Assembly: GCA_051649305.1 (NCBI GenBank)
Contig: JBOFGV010000044.1
Location: 1 to 64,000, forward strand
DNA length: 64,000 nucleotides
Origin: JADCCX01 sp051649305
Lineage (GTDB): Bacteria; Pseudomonadota; Alphaproteobacteria; Rhizobiales; Beijerinckiaceae
Direction of reading: 5' to 3'
Part shown: positions 8,037-18,700 of the stretch, piece after piece
Layout of the letters: the number at the start of each line of letters is the position of its first letter
How positions within the stretch are numbered: position 1 is the first letter of the stretch
Translations under genes and position numbers: made by a program
Notes under the pieces: model-generated
Told to the model about the DNA's origin: nothing
Database searches by the model: none
The model's input: only the letters and a program-made list of their open reading frames with translations

Positions 8037-8050
8037 TAACGTATACATTA
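8037..8050. promoter_or_regulatory. Candidate GntR/FCD operator of the dehydrogenase operon
   Basis: TAACGTATACATTA is a palindrome around GTATAC with a single asymmetric pair, 35 bp upstream of the dehydrogenase ATG. FCD-type GntR regulators often bind sites of the form TNGTATACNA or ATGTATACAT. The GntR gene at 5156-5845 is the natural candidate. Confidence 0.5.
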
Positions 8051-8082
8051 ACCGAAAGGATTGCTCATGACCAGCAGGCAAA

Positions 8083-10293
8083 CTACCCAAAATTCCGTCG
8101 CGAGAGACGCAGCGCGTTGAACACCACAAACAGCGACGATGCCGCCATCGCAGCACCGGCGATGGTTGGTGTCAGCATTCCAAAAGCAGCGAGAGGGATG
8201 CCGATGCTGTTGAAAACAAAGGCAAACCACAGGTTCTGGCGGATAACGGCGCGCGTGGCGCGTGCTGCCTCGATGGCGCGGGGAATCAATCGCAGGTCAG
8301 AGCGCAAGAGGGAAATACCCGCCGCAGCCCGCGCTGCATCCGTGCCTGTACCCATGGCGATGCCGAGTGTGGCGGCAGCCAGAACGGGCGTGTCGTTCAA
8401 TCCGTCACCCACCATGGCCACATGCTTGCCTGCCTGAAGGTAGCTGCGCATGACCTGCACCTTGTCGGCCGGTTTGAGAGCAGCGTGGCACTCCACAATG
8501 CCCAGTTTTCCCGCAATAGCTTGCGCTGCCCCACGCTTGTCGCCGGACAACATCACCACCTCAAGGCCCTGCGCTTTAAGATTGGCAATCGCCTGTTCCG
8601 CATGGGAGCGGATGCCGTCAACGAAGGCAAAAGCGCCGATAACGCGCCCTGCTCCGGCCAGCCAGGATACGCTCTGCGCGTCGCTGAAACCGGGATCGCG
8701 GTTGATGACCTGCTCCAGCACGCCAAGTGATATCCCGGCAGTTCGGATGAACTCTGCAGAACCAAGCAGTGCCTTCACGCCGTTGATATCGCCCTTCACG
8801 CCCATGCCCGGAACGGCCTCAATGTTCAGGGCTGGCTCGGCTGTCAGATCACGGTCAGAGGCTTCTGTCTTGATGGCGAGGGACATTGGGTGCTCACTGC
8901 CAAGCGCCAATGACAATGCCAGCTTCAACGCATCTTCCGGGCCAACACCGGGTGCAGAAATAGCTGCCACACGCGGGCGGCCTTCGGTCAAGGTTCCTGT
9001 CTTGTCAAAAGCCACAATGTCTATGGCCGAGGCTGCTTCAAGCGCTGCGATATCACGCACCAGAATGCCGCTTTTGGCGGCAGCACCAGTGCCTGCAACC
9101 AGCGCGACGGGTGTCGCCAGACCAAGGGCACAGGGGCAGGAAACAACCAGCACAGAGATAGCGGCAATGAGGGCTGTTTCGCGGTAGCCGAGGAAGAACC
9201 AGACTGCTGCTGTGACCGCAGCTATAACCAGCACAGCGGGCACAAAAATCCGGGAAATCCGGTCTGCCAGCTGCTGCGCCGGGGCCTTGCTGGTCTGGGC
9301 TGAATCCACCAATCGTGCAATCCGCGCCAGTGTCGTGTCCTCCCCAACAGCACTGGCTTCCACTGTCAGCATGCCAGTGCTGTTCAACGCGCCTGCGACC
9401 ACCTTCGCACCTGCGGCCTTGAATTGCGTCACGCTTTCGCCCGTAACAAGGCTTTCGTCCATCTCGCTCTGGCCTTGCGATACCACGCCGTCGGCGGCGG
9501 CCCGCTCACCGGGTCGCACAGCAAAGAAATCACCCGTTTTCAAGGTGGATGCCTGAGCGGTGACCCATGCAGCATCGCGGAAAACGAGCACTGATACGAC
9601 CCGTTCCCGCTCAAGCAACGTCATTGCATCCGTGGTTTCTGTGCGCGCATTGGCTTCCAGCACCTTGCCCAGCAGAACGAAAGCAATGATGGCAACTGCA
9701 CCTTCAAAATAAAGCGCTTCATGTGCAGCATGTTCACCGCTGGTCAGCACCCGCCAGGCGCTGAAACCAAAGGCCGCAAGGGTTCCCAATGCCACCAGCA
9801 CATCCATGTTGGGCATGCCGCGCATGACGGCTTTTGCAGCACCTTTCAGGAAGCGCCAGCCACACATGAACTGGACAGCTATGGCAAGCGCCAGTTGCAC
9901 CCAAGGTGACAACAGATAGCCATGGCCGAAGCCCGCCATTGCAAAACCCATGTCCACGAGGAAGGGCAGCAGCAGCAGAATGGCAAGCACCATCAAGGCA
10001 AAGGTCAGTCGATCACTGGCGCGCCGGTCCGCCGCCAATCTCTCACGGGCGGCAAGGCGTTGTTCTGCGGTGCCTGCCCGTGCCGCTGCGCCGTAGCCAG
10101 CAGCCTCAACAGCAGCAACTGCCGCAGCAGCATCGACGGAACCACGGATATCGGCCCGCTCCATCGCGACATTGACCGTGACATTGCCTGCGCCTGCGAT
10201 GCGTTCAAGCGCTTTCTCAACCGTCCCTGCACAGCCGGAGCAATGCATGCCGGTGATATCGAGCGTCAGGATAGGTGTGAGTGAATCAACCAT
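8083..10293 (-). CDS. copA: Copper-translocating P1B-type ATPase
   Basis: A 736-residue heavy-metal ATPase that exports Cu(I) from the cytoplasm. One N-terminal metal-binding domain carries GMHCSGC (residues 15-21). Six to eight membrane segments follow, including the transport motif SCPCALGLATPVAL. Phosphorylation site DKTGTLTEG, the P1B SEHPMSLAI (HP) motif and hinge MVGDGLNDTPVLAAA are intact. The CPC motif and C-terminal membrane helices fit the Cu/Ag group. ATG 10293 is preferred for the domain start; a TTG at 10341, three bases after the patatin stop, is the alternative. No CueR gene is adjacent. Confidence 0.92.
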   Translation of the reverse strand: MVDSLTPILTLDITGMHCSGCAGTVEKALERIAGAGNVTVNVAMERADIRGSVDAAAAVAAVEAAGYGAAARAGTAEQRLAARERLAADRRASDRLTFALMVLAILLLLPFLVDMGFAMAGFGHGYLLSPWVQLALAIAVQFMCGWRFLKGAAKAVMRGMPNMDVLVALGTLAAFGFSAWRVLTSGEHAAHEALYFEGAVAIIAFVLLGKVLEANARTETTDAMTLLERERVVSVLVFRDAAWVTAQASTLKTGDFFAVRPGERAAADGVVSQGQSEMDESLVTGESVTQFKAAGAKVVAGALNSTGMLTVEASAVGEDTTLARIARLVDSAQTSKAPAQQLADRISRIFVPAVLVIAAVTAAVWFFLGYRETALIAAISVLVVSCPCALGLATPVALVAGTGAAAKSGILVRDIAALEAASAIDIVAFDKTGTLTEGRPRVAAISAPGVGPEDALKLALSLALGSEHPMSLAIKTEASDRDLTAEPALNIEAVPGMGVKGDINGVKALLGSAEFIRTAGISLGVLEQVINRDPGFSDAQSVSWLAGAGRVIGAFAFVDGIRSHAEQAIANLKAQGLEVVMLSGDKRGAAQAIAGKLGIVECHAALKPADKVQVMRSYLQAGKHVAMVGDGLNDTPVLAAATLGIAMGTGTDAARAAAGISLLRSDLRLIPRAIEAARATRAVIRQNLWFAFVFNSIGIPLAAFGMLTPTIAGAAMAASSLFVVFNALRLSRRNFG

Positions 10294-10344
10294 TTCTAAC
10301 AAATGCGCGTCCGGCTGCGTGATCGCAACGCTGAAATTCAAAAA

Positions 10345-11190
10345 TCAGGCGCCACCCGCTGCAATAGCTGCCTTGATCTGTGCACGGATCGGTTCAGCTG
10401 ACTGCAATATTTTTTTGACAGCAAAGAAATCAAGCGCACTGAAGCCCGCCACTTTCGGCTGAACCAGCACGATTTTGCCGGGCGCATTGCCCATCTTGGC
10501 ATCGAGAATAGCAGATTGCATGATCTGGGACGCGCCAAGGGTGGCCTCAAGCACAGAAGGCTGGGCGGCGGTGTCATCCGACTCAGGACCGCCAATCACA
10601 TCCACTGCGATGATCAGATCACAAGGGACAGGCATACGGTCGAACGGTACGGGGTTAGCTGCAGCCCCATCGATGTGCAGCCGTTTGTTTATTTCGACCG
10701 GGCGGACAAGACCGGGAATCGCCATGGACGCGGCGACAGCCGCACGGACAGAACCAGAGGCAATCGCCGCCTCGTCACGGCCATAAAAATCCGTTGATAC
10801 TGCAACGAAAGGCATGCGCAGATCAGAGAACTTGTCCGGCATGGACACCGGCCAGAATTCACGCAACAGGATTTCGCCGTCCATCTGCACCACATTGCCC
10901 AAAGAGCCGGAAAAAAAGTCTGAAAATGAGCCTACGCGGGCGCGAAAAAGCTTCGCCATCACATCCGTGCGGTCGCGGAATGTCTTCAATGTATGGTCAC
11001 GGATCGCCTTGGCGGAATAGCCAGCGGCATAAGCCCCGCCGATGATAGCGCCGATGGATGTGCCTGTGATGGCGACAGGGCGAATGCCAGCCTGATCAAA
11101 CGCCTCAAGCGCCACGATATGCGCAAGGCCCTTGGCTCCGCCACCGCCGAGCGCCAATCCAATCCGCAGGGGTTGCAGCGCGGTTCCCAT
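10345..11190 (-). CDS. Patatin-like phospholipase (RssA type)
   Basis: A 281-residue serine acyl hydrolase with the patatin oxyanion loop GGGGAKGLAH (about residues 15-24), nucleophile motif GTSIG (about 43-47) and the dyad aspartate in IDGAAANP (about 170). The fold and length match the RssA/YchK group of cytosolic patatins. Its ATG overlaps the stop of the upstream hydrolase gene (ATGA). Substrate unknown, probably an acyl lipid ester. Confidence 0.9.
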   Translation of the reverse strand: MGTALQPLRIGLALGGGGAKGLAHIVALEAFDQAGIRPVAITGTSIGAIIGGAYAAGYSAKAIRDHTLKTFRDRTDVMAKLFRARVGSFSDFFSGSLGNVVQMDGEILLREFWPVSMPDKFSDLRMPFVAVSTDFYGRDEAAIASGSVRAAVAASMAIPGLVRPVEINKRLHIDGAAANPVPFDRMPVPCDLIIAVDVIGGPESDDTAAQPSVLEATLGASQIMQSAILDAKMGNAPGKIVLVQPKVAGFSALDFFAVKKILQSAEPIRAQIKAAIAAGGA

Positions 11191-12092
11191 CAGGCTTTGA
11201 AAAAGGCCAGCAGGGCGTCCGCCGTGTCAGCCGCGTTTTCCTCTGGCAGGAAATGCCCGCCCCGGATCGACTGGCCGGTAATATCAGGCGCATAGGGCCG
11301 CCAGAGCGCCAGCGGATCAGGGCTGGCAGCAGGAATGCCTGTCTGACCCCAGATCGCCAGCATGGGGCAGTTGATGTGCTTCCCTGCTTTCCTGTCAGCA
11401 TCATCGGCGGCGCGGTCCACCGTTGCTCCGGCGCGATAGTCCTCGCACATCGCGGTGATGCGGGAGGAATCACCCACAAAGGCGCGGTAGTGGTTGAGCG
11501 CGCGCTGATCAAAGCTTTTGAGGTTTTTCGCCTCGGTCCAACTCGCCATGGTCACGTCAATCAGGGCGGCAGGATTAGCCTTGATGTCGTTCTCGGCAAC
11601 CGGAGCAGGACGCGCCAATGTCTTCCAGTGCGGCGCAACCGGAGAATTCGGCGATTCAATCAGATCCCACATCGCAGCGGTCGGTACGATATCAGCGACC
11701 GCCAGTTTTGACACGCGGCCCGGATGATCCAGCGCCAGACGGTAGGCCACACGCCCGCCCCTGTCATGCCCTGCGACATGCGCCTGCACGATGCCGAAAT
11801 GCTCCATGACAGCGACAACATCTTCGCCCATGGCGCGCTTGGAATAGGTGGCATGGGCAGCATCGGCACGCGGCGCTGACGACCAGCCATAGCCGCGCAG
11901 GTCCATGCAGATCACCTTGAAATGCTTCGCCAGAACGGGGGCAACACGGTGCCACATCACATGGCTTTGGGGAAAACCATGGATGAGAATAAGCGGTTGG
12001 CCCTCACCATGACTACGGGCAAAAATCTTGCCTGCGGGTGCCGCAATCCAGTGGCTTTCGAAGCCTGGAAAAAGATCAGCAAGTTCAGACAT
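11190..12092 (-). CDS. Fluoroacetate/haloacetate dehalogenase-like alpha/beta hydrolase
   Basis: A 300-residue alpha/beta hydrolase. The nucleophile elbow is GHDRGGR, with Asp110 in place of the usual serine. Residues known to matter in fluoroacetate dehalogenase occur here at the same numbers: Asp110, Arg111, Arg114, Asp134, His155, Trp156, Trp185, Tyr219 and His280 (VADIVPT, PHWK, ASWT, CEDYRAGA, GGHFLPEE). That enzyme removes halide from haloacetates and leaves glycolate. Exact substrate cannot be proved from sequence, since close relatives can prefer chloroacetate or other esters. It precedes the patatin gene with an ATGA overlap and follows purD by 82 bp. Confidence 0.82.
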   Translation of the reverse strand: MSELADLFPGFESHWIAAPAGKIFARSHGEGQPLILIHGFPQSHVMWHRVAPVLAKHFKVICMDLRGYGWSSAPRADAAHATYSKRAMGEDVVAVMEHFGIVQAHVAGHDRGGRVAYRLALDHPGRVSKLAVADIVPTAAMWDLIESPNSPVAPHWKTLARPAPVAENDIKANPAALIDVTMASWTEAKNLKSFDQRALNHYRAFVGDSSRITAMCEDYRAGATVDRAADDADRKAGKHINCPMLAIWGQTGIPAASPDPLALWRPYAPDITGQSIRGGHFLPEENAADTADALLAFFKA

Positions 12093-12174
12093 AGGCTTCG
12101 CTCGTCATTTCAATACGCCATCGCTGACAACGAAAGTGGCAGGCAATGGGCTGGTTTTCAACCCTTAACAAATA

Positions 12175-13440
12175 TCAGACCTTCATCGCACGCCAGGCGA
12201 TGTCCTGCCTGCAAAACCCTTCCGGCCAGTCAATCGCATCAATCGCAGCGTAGGCCCGCTGACGCGCCACAGCGACCGTTGGGCCCGTGGCAGACACATT
12301 GAGCACACGCCCGCCGTTGGCCAGCAACCGCTCGCCATCGCGTTTTGTGCCTGCATGAAACACCGTGACGCCATCACCTTTTCCGGCAGCTTCAACACCG
12401 CGAATTTCAGTTCCGCGCAGCGGTTCACCCGGATAACCCTTGGCCGCCATGACAACCGTGATCGCCGGGTCTGGTGACCACTCAACTTTCGCCTCTGCGA
12501 GTTCTCCCTTGGCGCAGGCCAGCAGCAGCGACAGCAAATCGCTCTTCAGCCGCATCATCAAAACCTGACATTCCGGATCACCAAAGCGCGCGTTGTACTC
12601 GATCAGTCTGGGGCCGGTTTTTGTCAGCATCAGACCGGCAAAGAGCACGCCGGAACAGGGCGTGCCACGCCGCGCCATTTCGCGGGCTGTCGGGCGGATG
12701 ATACGCTCCATAACCTCGGCTTCAATGGCAGCTGTGAAAACTGGTGCCGGAGAATAAGCTCCCATGCCGCCGGTGTTGGGGCCGGTATCACCATCCCCCA
12801 CCCGCTTGTGGTCCTGTGCGCCGGCCAGAGCCAATGTCTGCTCGCCGTGTGCCAGAGCGAAGAAACTGACCTCCTCGCCCTCCATGAACTCCTCAATCAC
12901 CACCACTGCCGAGGCGCCGAACTGCCCTTCAAACATGCTGTCGATTGCGGCATTGGCCTCTTCAACGCTCATCGCGACAACAACGCCCTTGCCTGCGGCA
13001 AGCCCGTCATACTTCACCACGATGGGCGCACCGGTTTCCGCAACATAGGCTTTGGCAGCAGCAGCGTCCGTGAAGCGTCCATAGGCGGCAGTTGGGATGT
13101 TGGCGGCATCGCAGATGGCTTTGGTGAAGGCTTTCGAGCCTTCAAGCGCAGCCGCCCCCTTGCCATGGCCAAAGACCATGACGCCAGCTGCCCTCAGATC
13201 ATCGGCCAGACCTGCAACCAAAGGTGCTTCGGGGCCCACAACCACAAGATCGATACGGTTTGCCTGACAAAACGCGATCACAGCCTCATGGTTGGTGACA
13301 TCAAGGGATACTGAAGCACCAAACTGCGCTGTGCCGGGGTTGCCGGGCGCAACGAAAAGCTGTTTCAGCAATGGGCTTTTGGCCAGTGCCATCGCAAGTG
13401 CATGCTCGCGACCACCTGATCCGATCAACAGGACGTGCAT
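12175..13440 (-). CDS. purD: Phosphoribosylamine-glycine ligase
   Basis: A 421-residue ATP-grasp enzyme of purine synthesis that joins phosphoribosylamine and glycine. The N terminus MHVLLIGSGGREHALA is diagnostic, as are VVVGPEAPLVAGL, VKYDGLAAGKGV, the DHKRVGDGDTGPNTGGMGAYSP signature (about residues 209-230) and RFGDPECQVLM. Length is normal. It diverges from xseA with an 87-bp shared promoter interval. Confidence 0.98.
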   Translation of the reverse strand: MHVLLIGSGGREHALAMALAKSPLLKQLFVAPGNPGTAQFGASVSLDVTNHEAVIAFCQANRIDLVVVGPEAPLVAGLADDLRAAGVMVFGHGKGAAALEGSKAFTKAICDAANIPTAAYGRFTDAAAAKAYVAETGAPIVVKYDGLAAGKGVVVAMSVEEANAAIDSMFEGQFGASAVVVIEEFMEGEEVSFFALAHGEQTLALAGAQDHKRVGDGDTGPNTGGMGAYSPAPVFTAAIEAEVMERIIRPTAREMARRGTPCSGVLFAGLMLTKTGPRLIEYNARFGDPECQVLMMRLKSDLLSLLLACAKGELAEAKVEWSPDPAITVVMAAKGYPGEPLRGTEIRGVEAAGKGDGVTVFHAGTKRDGERLLANGGRVLNVSATGPTVAVARQRAYAAIDAIDWPEGFCRQDIAWRAMKV

Positions 13441-13527
13441 TTTACCCCGGCTTGCAAGTTATTATGGTGGCGCTCTAGCAGCGAATCTCGCTGCGTTCTA
13501 CAGGGGTTAAAGCAATCACGAAACAGC

Positions 13528-15027
13528 ATGACAGACGAAGCCTCCAACCTGCCCGAAATATCGGTCTCTGATCTTTCCGGCGCTATCAAGCGCACGGTTG
13601 AGGATGCCTTTGGCTATGTGCGCGTGCGGGGTGAAATTTCCGGCTATCGCGGGCCATCGGCTTCCGGGCACGTCTATTTTGGCCTGAAAGACCAGTCTGC
13701 CAAGATTGACGCCGTGATCTGGAAGGGTGTTTTCGGACGCATGAAGGTGCGGCCCGAGGATGGTCTTGAGGTGATCGCGACTGGCAAGGTGTCCACCTTT
13801 CCGGGTTCGTCGAAATACCAACTCATCATCGAGGCCATGGAACCTGCTGGGGTTGGCGCACTGCTGGCCCAGCTTGAGGAGCGCCGCAAGCGGTTAGCCG
13901 CTGAGGGCCTGTTTGATGCAGCCCGCAAGCAATTGCTGCCCTACATGCCGCGTGTTGTGGGTGTTGTGACATCGCCGACGGGTGCTGTTATCCGCGATAT
14001 CATCCACCGCATTAGCGATCGTTTTCCGTTGCATATCCTTGTCTGGCCCGTGCGGGTGCAGGGCGAGACCAGCAGTGCAGAGGTAGCAGCCGGTATCCGC
14101 GGCTTCAACGCGCTTGAGGACGGCGGGGCCATTCCAATGCCGGATGTGATTGTGGTGGCGCGCGGTGGTGGTTCGCTGGAGGATCTCTGGGGTTTCAACG
14201 ACGAAATTGTGGTGCGTGCTGCTGCGACAAGCGACATTCCGCTTGTCTCGGCGGTGGGCCACGAAACCGACTGGACCTTGATAGATCAGGCAGCGGACCT
14301 GCGCGCGCCAACGCCCACAGGTGCGGCTGAAATGATCGTGCCTGTGCGCTCCGAATTGCTGGCGACAGCGGGCGATCTGGGCAACCGGCTCAACGGCGGC
14401 TTGCGGCGGCTGGTGGAGCGGCGCAAGTCTGACCTCCGTTCAGTCGCGCGTGCGTTGCCAACGGCGGAAAACCTGCTGGCACAGCCCCGCCAGCGGCTTG
14501 ATGTGACAGGTGCAAAACTGCCCTCAGCCCTGCAACAGAGTTTGCAAAACAGGCGCGTGCGGCTGTCGCAACTGGAAACCCGGTTGCAGAAACTCTCACC
14601 CCGCACGGAGCTTGCCAAGCGGCGCGTGCGCCTCGATTCTGCGGCCGAACGTCTTCAGAACGCGCTGGCTGGCCGGTTGTCGCGTGCCAAAGGCGAAATC
14701 AACCAGCATCGCGAGCGCGTGCAGAGCATCAGCCTGCGCATGACGCCTGCCATGCAGCGCTATCTCATCAACCGGGCAGACCGCCTCAAAGGCACCGCCA
14801 AGCTTTTCGATAGTCTGAACTATACCAGCGTGCTGAAGCGCGGCTTTGCGCTGGTGCGGGATGAGCACGGCCAGCCGCTGCGGCACGTCGCCATGGCCAC
14901 GGCTGGCAGCCGGATCTCTGTGCAGGTTGCGGACGGGGCTTTTGATGCTGTGGTTGGTGGTACGCCGCAGCCACGCAAACCAGCCAAAGCCGCAGCCGCT
15001 CCTCCTCTCGATGATCTTTTTGGATAA
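13528..15027 (+). CDS. xseA: Exodeoxyribonuclease VII large subunit
   Basis: Catalytic subunit of exonuclease VII, 499 residues. An N-terminal OB fold (residues about 10-105, VRVRGEISGYRGPSASGHVYFGLKD) is followed by the catalytic domain with VVGVVTSPTGAVIRDI, VARGGGSLEDLWGFNDE and SAVGHETDWTLIDQAADLRAPTP, then a coiled-coil region and a C-terminal ALKRGFALVRD-type segment. ATG 13528 (MTDEASNLPE) was chosen over an upstream reading that has no homology. The small subunit xseB is not adjacent. Confidence 0.96.
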   Translation: MTDEASNLPEISVSDLSGAIKRTVEDAFGYVRVRGEISGYRGPSASGHVYFGLKDQSAKIDAVIWKGVFGRMKVRPEDGLEVIATGKVSTFPGSSKYQLIIEAMEPAGVGALLAQLEERRKRLAAEGLFDAARKQLLPYMPRVVGVVTSPTGAVIRDIIHRISDRFPLHILVWPVRVQGETSSAEVAAGIRGFNALEDGGAIPMPDVIVVARGGGSLEDLWGFNDEIVVRAAATSDIPLVSAVGHETDWTLIDQAADLRAPTPTGAAEMIVPVRSELLATAGDLGNRLNGGLRRLVERRKSDLRSVARALPTAENLLAQPRQRLDVTGAKLPSALQQSLQNRRVRLSQLETRLQKLSPRTELAKRRVRLDSAAERLQNALAGRLSRAKGEINQHRERVQSISLRMTPAMQRYLINRADRLKGTAKLFDSLNYTSVLKRGFALVRDEHGQPLRHVAMATAGSRISVQVADGAFDAVVGGTPQPRKPAKAAAAPPLDDLFG

Positions 15028-15032
15028 AAGCA

Positions 15033-15770
15033 ATGTTGGATAAAGCTATTTCAAAACAGGCAATCGACCACGCAATGGTTCTGGCGGCTGGCCTTGGAAC
15101 GCGCATGCGGCCCATCACCAACACCATGCCCAAGCCGCTCATCCCCGTCGCTGGCAAGGCGCTCATCGACTATATTCTGGATTATTGCCGGGCAGCTGGT
15201 GTGCAGCAAACCGTCGTCAATGTGCATTATTTTGCCGAGCAGATGGAGGCGCATCTGGCGGACGTAAAGTCCCCCCGCATCGTCATTTCCGATGAGCGCG
15301 CAGCACTGCTCGATTCAGGTGGCGGCATCAAGAAAGCGCTGCCGCATCTGGGGCAAAACCCGTTCTTCATCATGAATGCTGATGCCATCTGGGTCGATGG
15401 TCCCACACCAAGCCTGACAAGGCTTTCGGATTACTGGGACCCGGAAAAGATGGATATCCTTCTGCTGCTGGCACACACTTCCACTGCCACAGGCTGGGGC
15501 AACCGGGGTGACTTTTCCATGGATCAGGCAGGCCGCTTGACCCGTGCCGGCAAGGACAAGATCACGCCTTATGTCTACGCCGGTGCGGGCATCTGGAAGC
15601 CTGAATTGTTTGCAGGGCGGCCTGATGTGTTTTCGCTCAACCGCCTGTTTGACGAAGCTATCGAGAAGGAGCGCCTCTTCGGTCTGCGCCTTGATGGCGT
15701 GTGGATGCATGTGGGCACGCCGGATGCCATTCCAGAGGCTGAAGAAGCCATGGCGCGGAGTGCGCGTTGA
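15033..15770 (+). CDS. Sugar-1-phosphate nucleotidyltransferase, MurU-like
   Basis: A 245-residue GT-A nucleotidyltransferase. It has the N-terminal signature LAAGLGTRMRPITNTMPKPL (about residues 17-36), the metal aspartate in MNADAIW and a late VGTPDAI motif. The size and its place directly before addB match MurU (N-acetylmuramate-1-phosphate uridylyltransferase) of the peptidoglycan recycling bypass. The kinase partner AmgK, usually just upstream, is absent here and xseA takes its place. The addB start overlaps this stop codon. Confidence 0.82.
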   Translation: MLDKAISKQAIDHAMVLAAGLGTRMRPITNTMPKPLIPVAGKALIDYILDYCRAAGVQQTVVNVHYFAEQMEAHLADVKSPRIVISDERAALLDSGGGIKKALPHLGQNPFFIMNADAIWVDGPTPSLTRLSDYWDPEKMDILLLLAHTSTATGWGNRGDFSMDQAGRLTRAGKDKITPYVYAGAGIWKPELFAGRPDVFSLNRLFDEAIEKERLFGLRLDGVWMHVGTPDAIPEAEEAMARSAR

Positions 15771-18700
15771 GCGCCCGTGCCGCCAATGTCTTCACGATAG
15801 CGCCCGGCGCGCCTTTTCTGCCTGCGCTGGTCAAAGCCTGCATTGACGGCACGCTCGGCGTTGGTTTTCCCTCCGAAGGTCGGGACTTCTCATCTGCGAC
15901 CATTTACGTACCCACACGCCGTGCAGCGCGTGCCCTTGCGCATGCTTTTGCCGAAACCCTGCAACCGCATGCTGTTCTGCTGCCACGGATCGTGCCGCTG
16001 GGCGATCCCTCGGATATTGAAGAACAGGCCATTCTGCACCAGACTGATATGGGCATGGATGCGCCTGACATGCCGCCCGCGATCAACGATCTTGACCGCC
16101 GTCTGTTGCTGACAGGATTGATTCAGGGCTGGCAGAAAAGCCCGCTGCTGCAAAATCTGGCCGCAAGCAACGACGGATTTTCCATTGGTGATGGCTTTGG
16201 CAGCAGTTACGCGCTCTCAGCTGATCTCGCCAAATTGATCGATGAGTTCGCTATTGAAGGCGCTGACTGGAGCGCTGTCGGCGGGTTGGTGACAGAGGCT
16301 TTCGATAACTACTGGAGCCTGACAAAATCCTTTCTGGATATCGCCGGTGCTGCATGGCCCAAGGTGCTTTCAGAACTTGGCCTGCTGGATGCCTCTACAC
16401 GGCTCACGCTGATGCTCGATGCTGAGACAGAGCGCCTGAAACGCACACCTCCCAATCACCCCGTCATTGCAGCGGGATCAACCGGAACTGTGCCTGCCAC
16501 CGCGCGGCTGCTTTCTGCCATTGCGCGCCTGCCCAAAGGCGCGGTGGTGCTGCCGGGTCTTGATAAAAACATGGACCAACCCGCTTGGGAGATGGTTGGC
16601 GATGCGTCTGAAACGGCCTCTTCAACAGCCGGTGACGGCCACCCCCAGACAGCGCTGAAGCGCCTGCTGGTACAGCTGCGTATCGACCGCGAGGGCGTGC
16701 GTGAGATTGGTAAAGCGACAGAAACTTTGGCTCTGCGAAGCAGTGTCATCGCGCATTCAGCAAGGTCGGTAGAAGCGACAGAAGACTGGCCCGACTTGCG
16801 GAAAATTTTGGACGAAAAGATCGACAATGGCCTTGATGACCTCATGCTATTTGAGGCCGCAGACGAGCGTCAGGAGGCACTTGGCATTGCCATAGCCTTG
16901 CGCGGAATACTTGAGCAAACTGACAAGACGGCGGCGCTCATCACGCCGGACAGGGCGCTGGCACAACGTGTGTCGGCAGAGCTTCGGCGGTGGGGCATTG
17001 TGGCCGATGATTCCGCTGGAATTCCACTGTCCCAGACCGCACTTGGCAGTGTTGCGCGACTGATTTTGAAGGCCGCAGGTGCCGACTTCGATATCGCTTC
17101 AACAGCAGCACTTCTGTCTTGCGGATTGGTCCCCTTTGATATGGAAGCCGAGCCTTATGCTGATGCCAGACATGCGCTGGAACTGCTGGGCTTCAGAGGA
17201 CAGGAACTGGCATCAGGCCTTGAGGGTTTGGCAGCGGCACTTGACGATGCGGAGAAGACGGTAGCCCACCATCATGCGGCCCCGCCTGTGGCACGTCTTG
17301 ATGCTGATAGACTAGTAGCGGCCCGCGCGCTTCTCATACAATGCATTGAGACACTTCAGCCGTTGCATACCTTCTCGCCCGAGTCTCATCCCCTGAAAAC
17401 ATGGGCTGCGGCCCATCAACAGGCCGTTGAACGCTGGGCGGGCGGGCGCGCCACACTCGGCAGTGATGCGGTCGCTCTGGGAGCTGTGTTTGATACCATT
17501 CAAAACGCCATGCTTGATCCTGTGGTTTCACTGGCCGAGTACGATGCATTTCTGGAAGAGACATTACGCGAAACGCCTGTCTCTCCTTCAACACCGGTGC
17601 AGGGCCGCATAAAGATTTGGGGTCTGCTGGAAGCACGCCTGCTGACCGCTGACCGCGTGGTGCTGGGCGGGTTGAACGAAGGCATCTGGCCGCCCGATGC
17701 GCGCAACGATGCTTTCCTCAACCGCAGCATGCGGGCACAGCTTGGCCTTGCCTCACCAGACCGCCGGATTGGCCAGAGTGCACATGATTTTGCGCAAGCC
17801 GCCGGTGCGACAGAAGTTGTTTTCTCCCGAGCGCAAAGCGTCGAAGGCTCACCCATGGTTGCCTCGCGCTTTCTGCGCAGGTTGGACGCCTTTGTCGGCA
17901 AGGATGCGACGCAAGCCATGAAAGATCGGGCAAAATGGTTGAAATCAAGCGTTCAGGCGATTGATGCCGCGCCCGCCCAAAAAGCAGTGGATCGCCCTGA
18001 GCCGCGCCCGGCAGCGCATCTTCAGCCACCATCGCTTTCCATCACTGAAATCGTGACGCTCTACCGCGATCCCTATGCGATTTATGCCCGGCATATTCTG
18101 GCTCTTTCTCCTCTGGAGTCGTTGATGTCTGGCGTGGATGCCCGCGACCGGGGCGATATCATCCACAAGGTGTTGGCGGAGTTTGTGCAGCAAACGCGAG
18201 AGACATGGCCCGATGATCCGCTGGCCACCATCATGCAAATTGGGGAAGCGGCCTTTGAACCCATCATCCATCTCGAAAGTGTCAGGGCTTTCTGGTGGCC
18301 GATGTTTGAAAAAACCGCCATCTGGTTTGTTGACTGGGAAGCCACGAGACGCACTCTGGTATCGCGCGCAGAAACAGAAACAAGCGGCTCCATGGTGCTC
18401 TCTCTCAGCGATGGCACGCCGTTCCTGCTGCGCGGACGCGCAGACAGAGTTGACACACTCACCGACGGAACACTGGCGGTGATCGACTATAAGAGTGGCA
18501 CTGTGCCAAGCGACAAGCAGGTCATTTCAGGCAATGAACCACAACTGACCCTGCAGGCGGCACTCGCTGCTGCTGGCGCATTCAGGAACGTTGTCTCTGC
18601 ACCGGTGAGCGAAATTGGCTATGCAAAAGTGGGGACCAAAACCGGCTATGATGCTGTGTCGTTCGAGGACTCGGATGTCGATGTTGGCGGCAAGGCCCTG

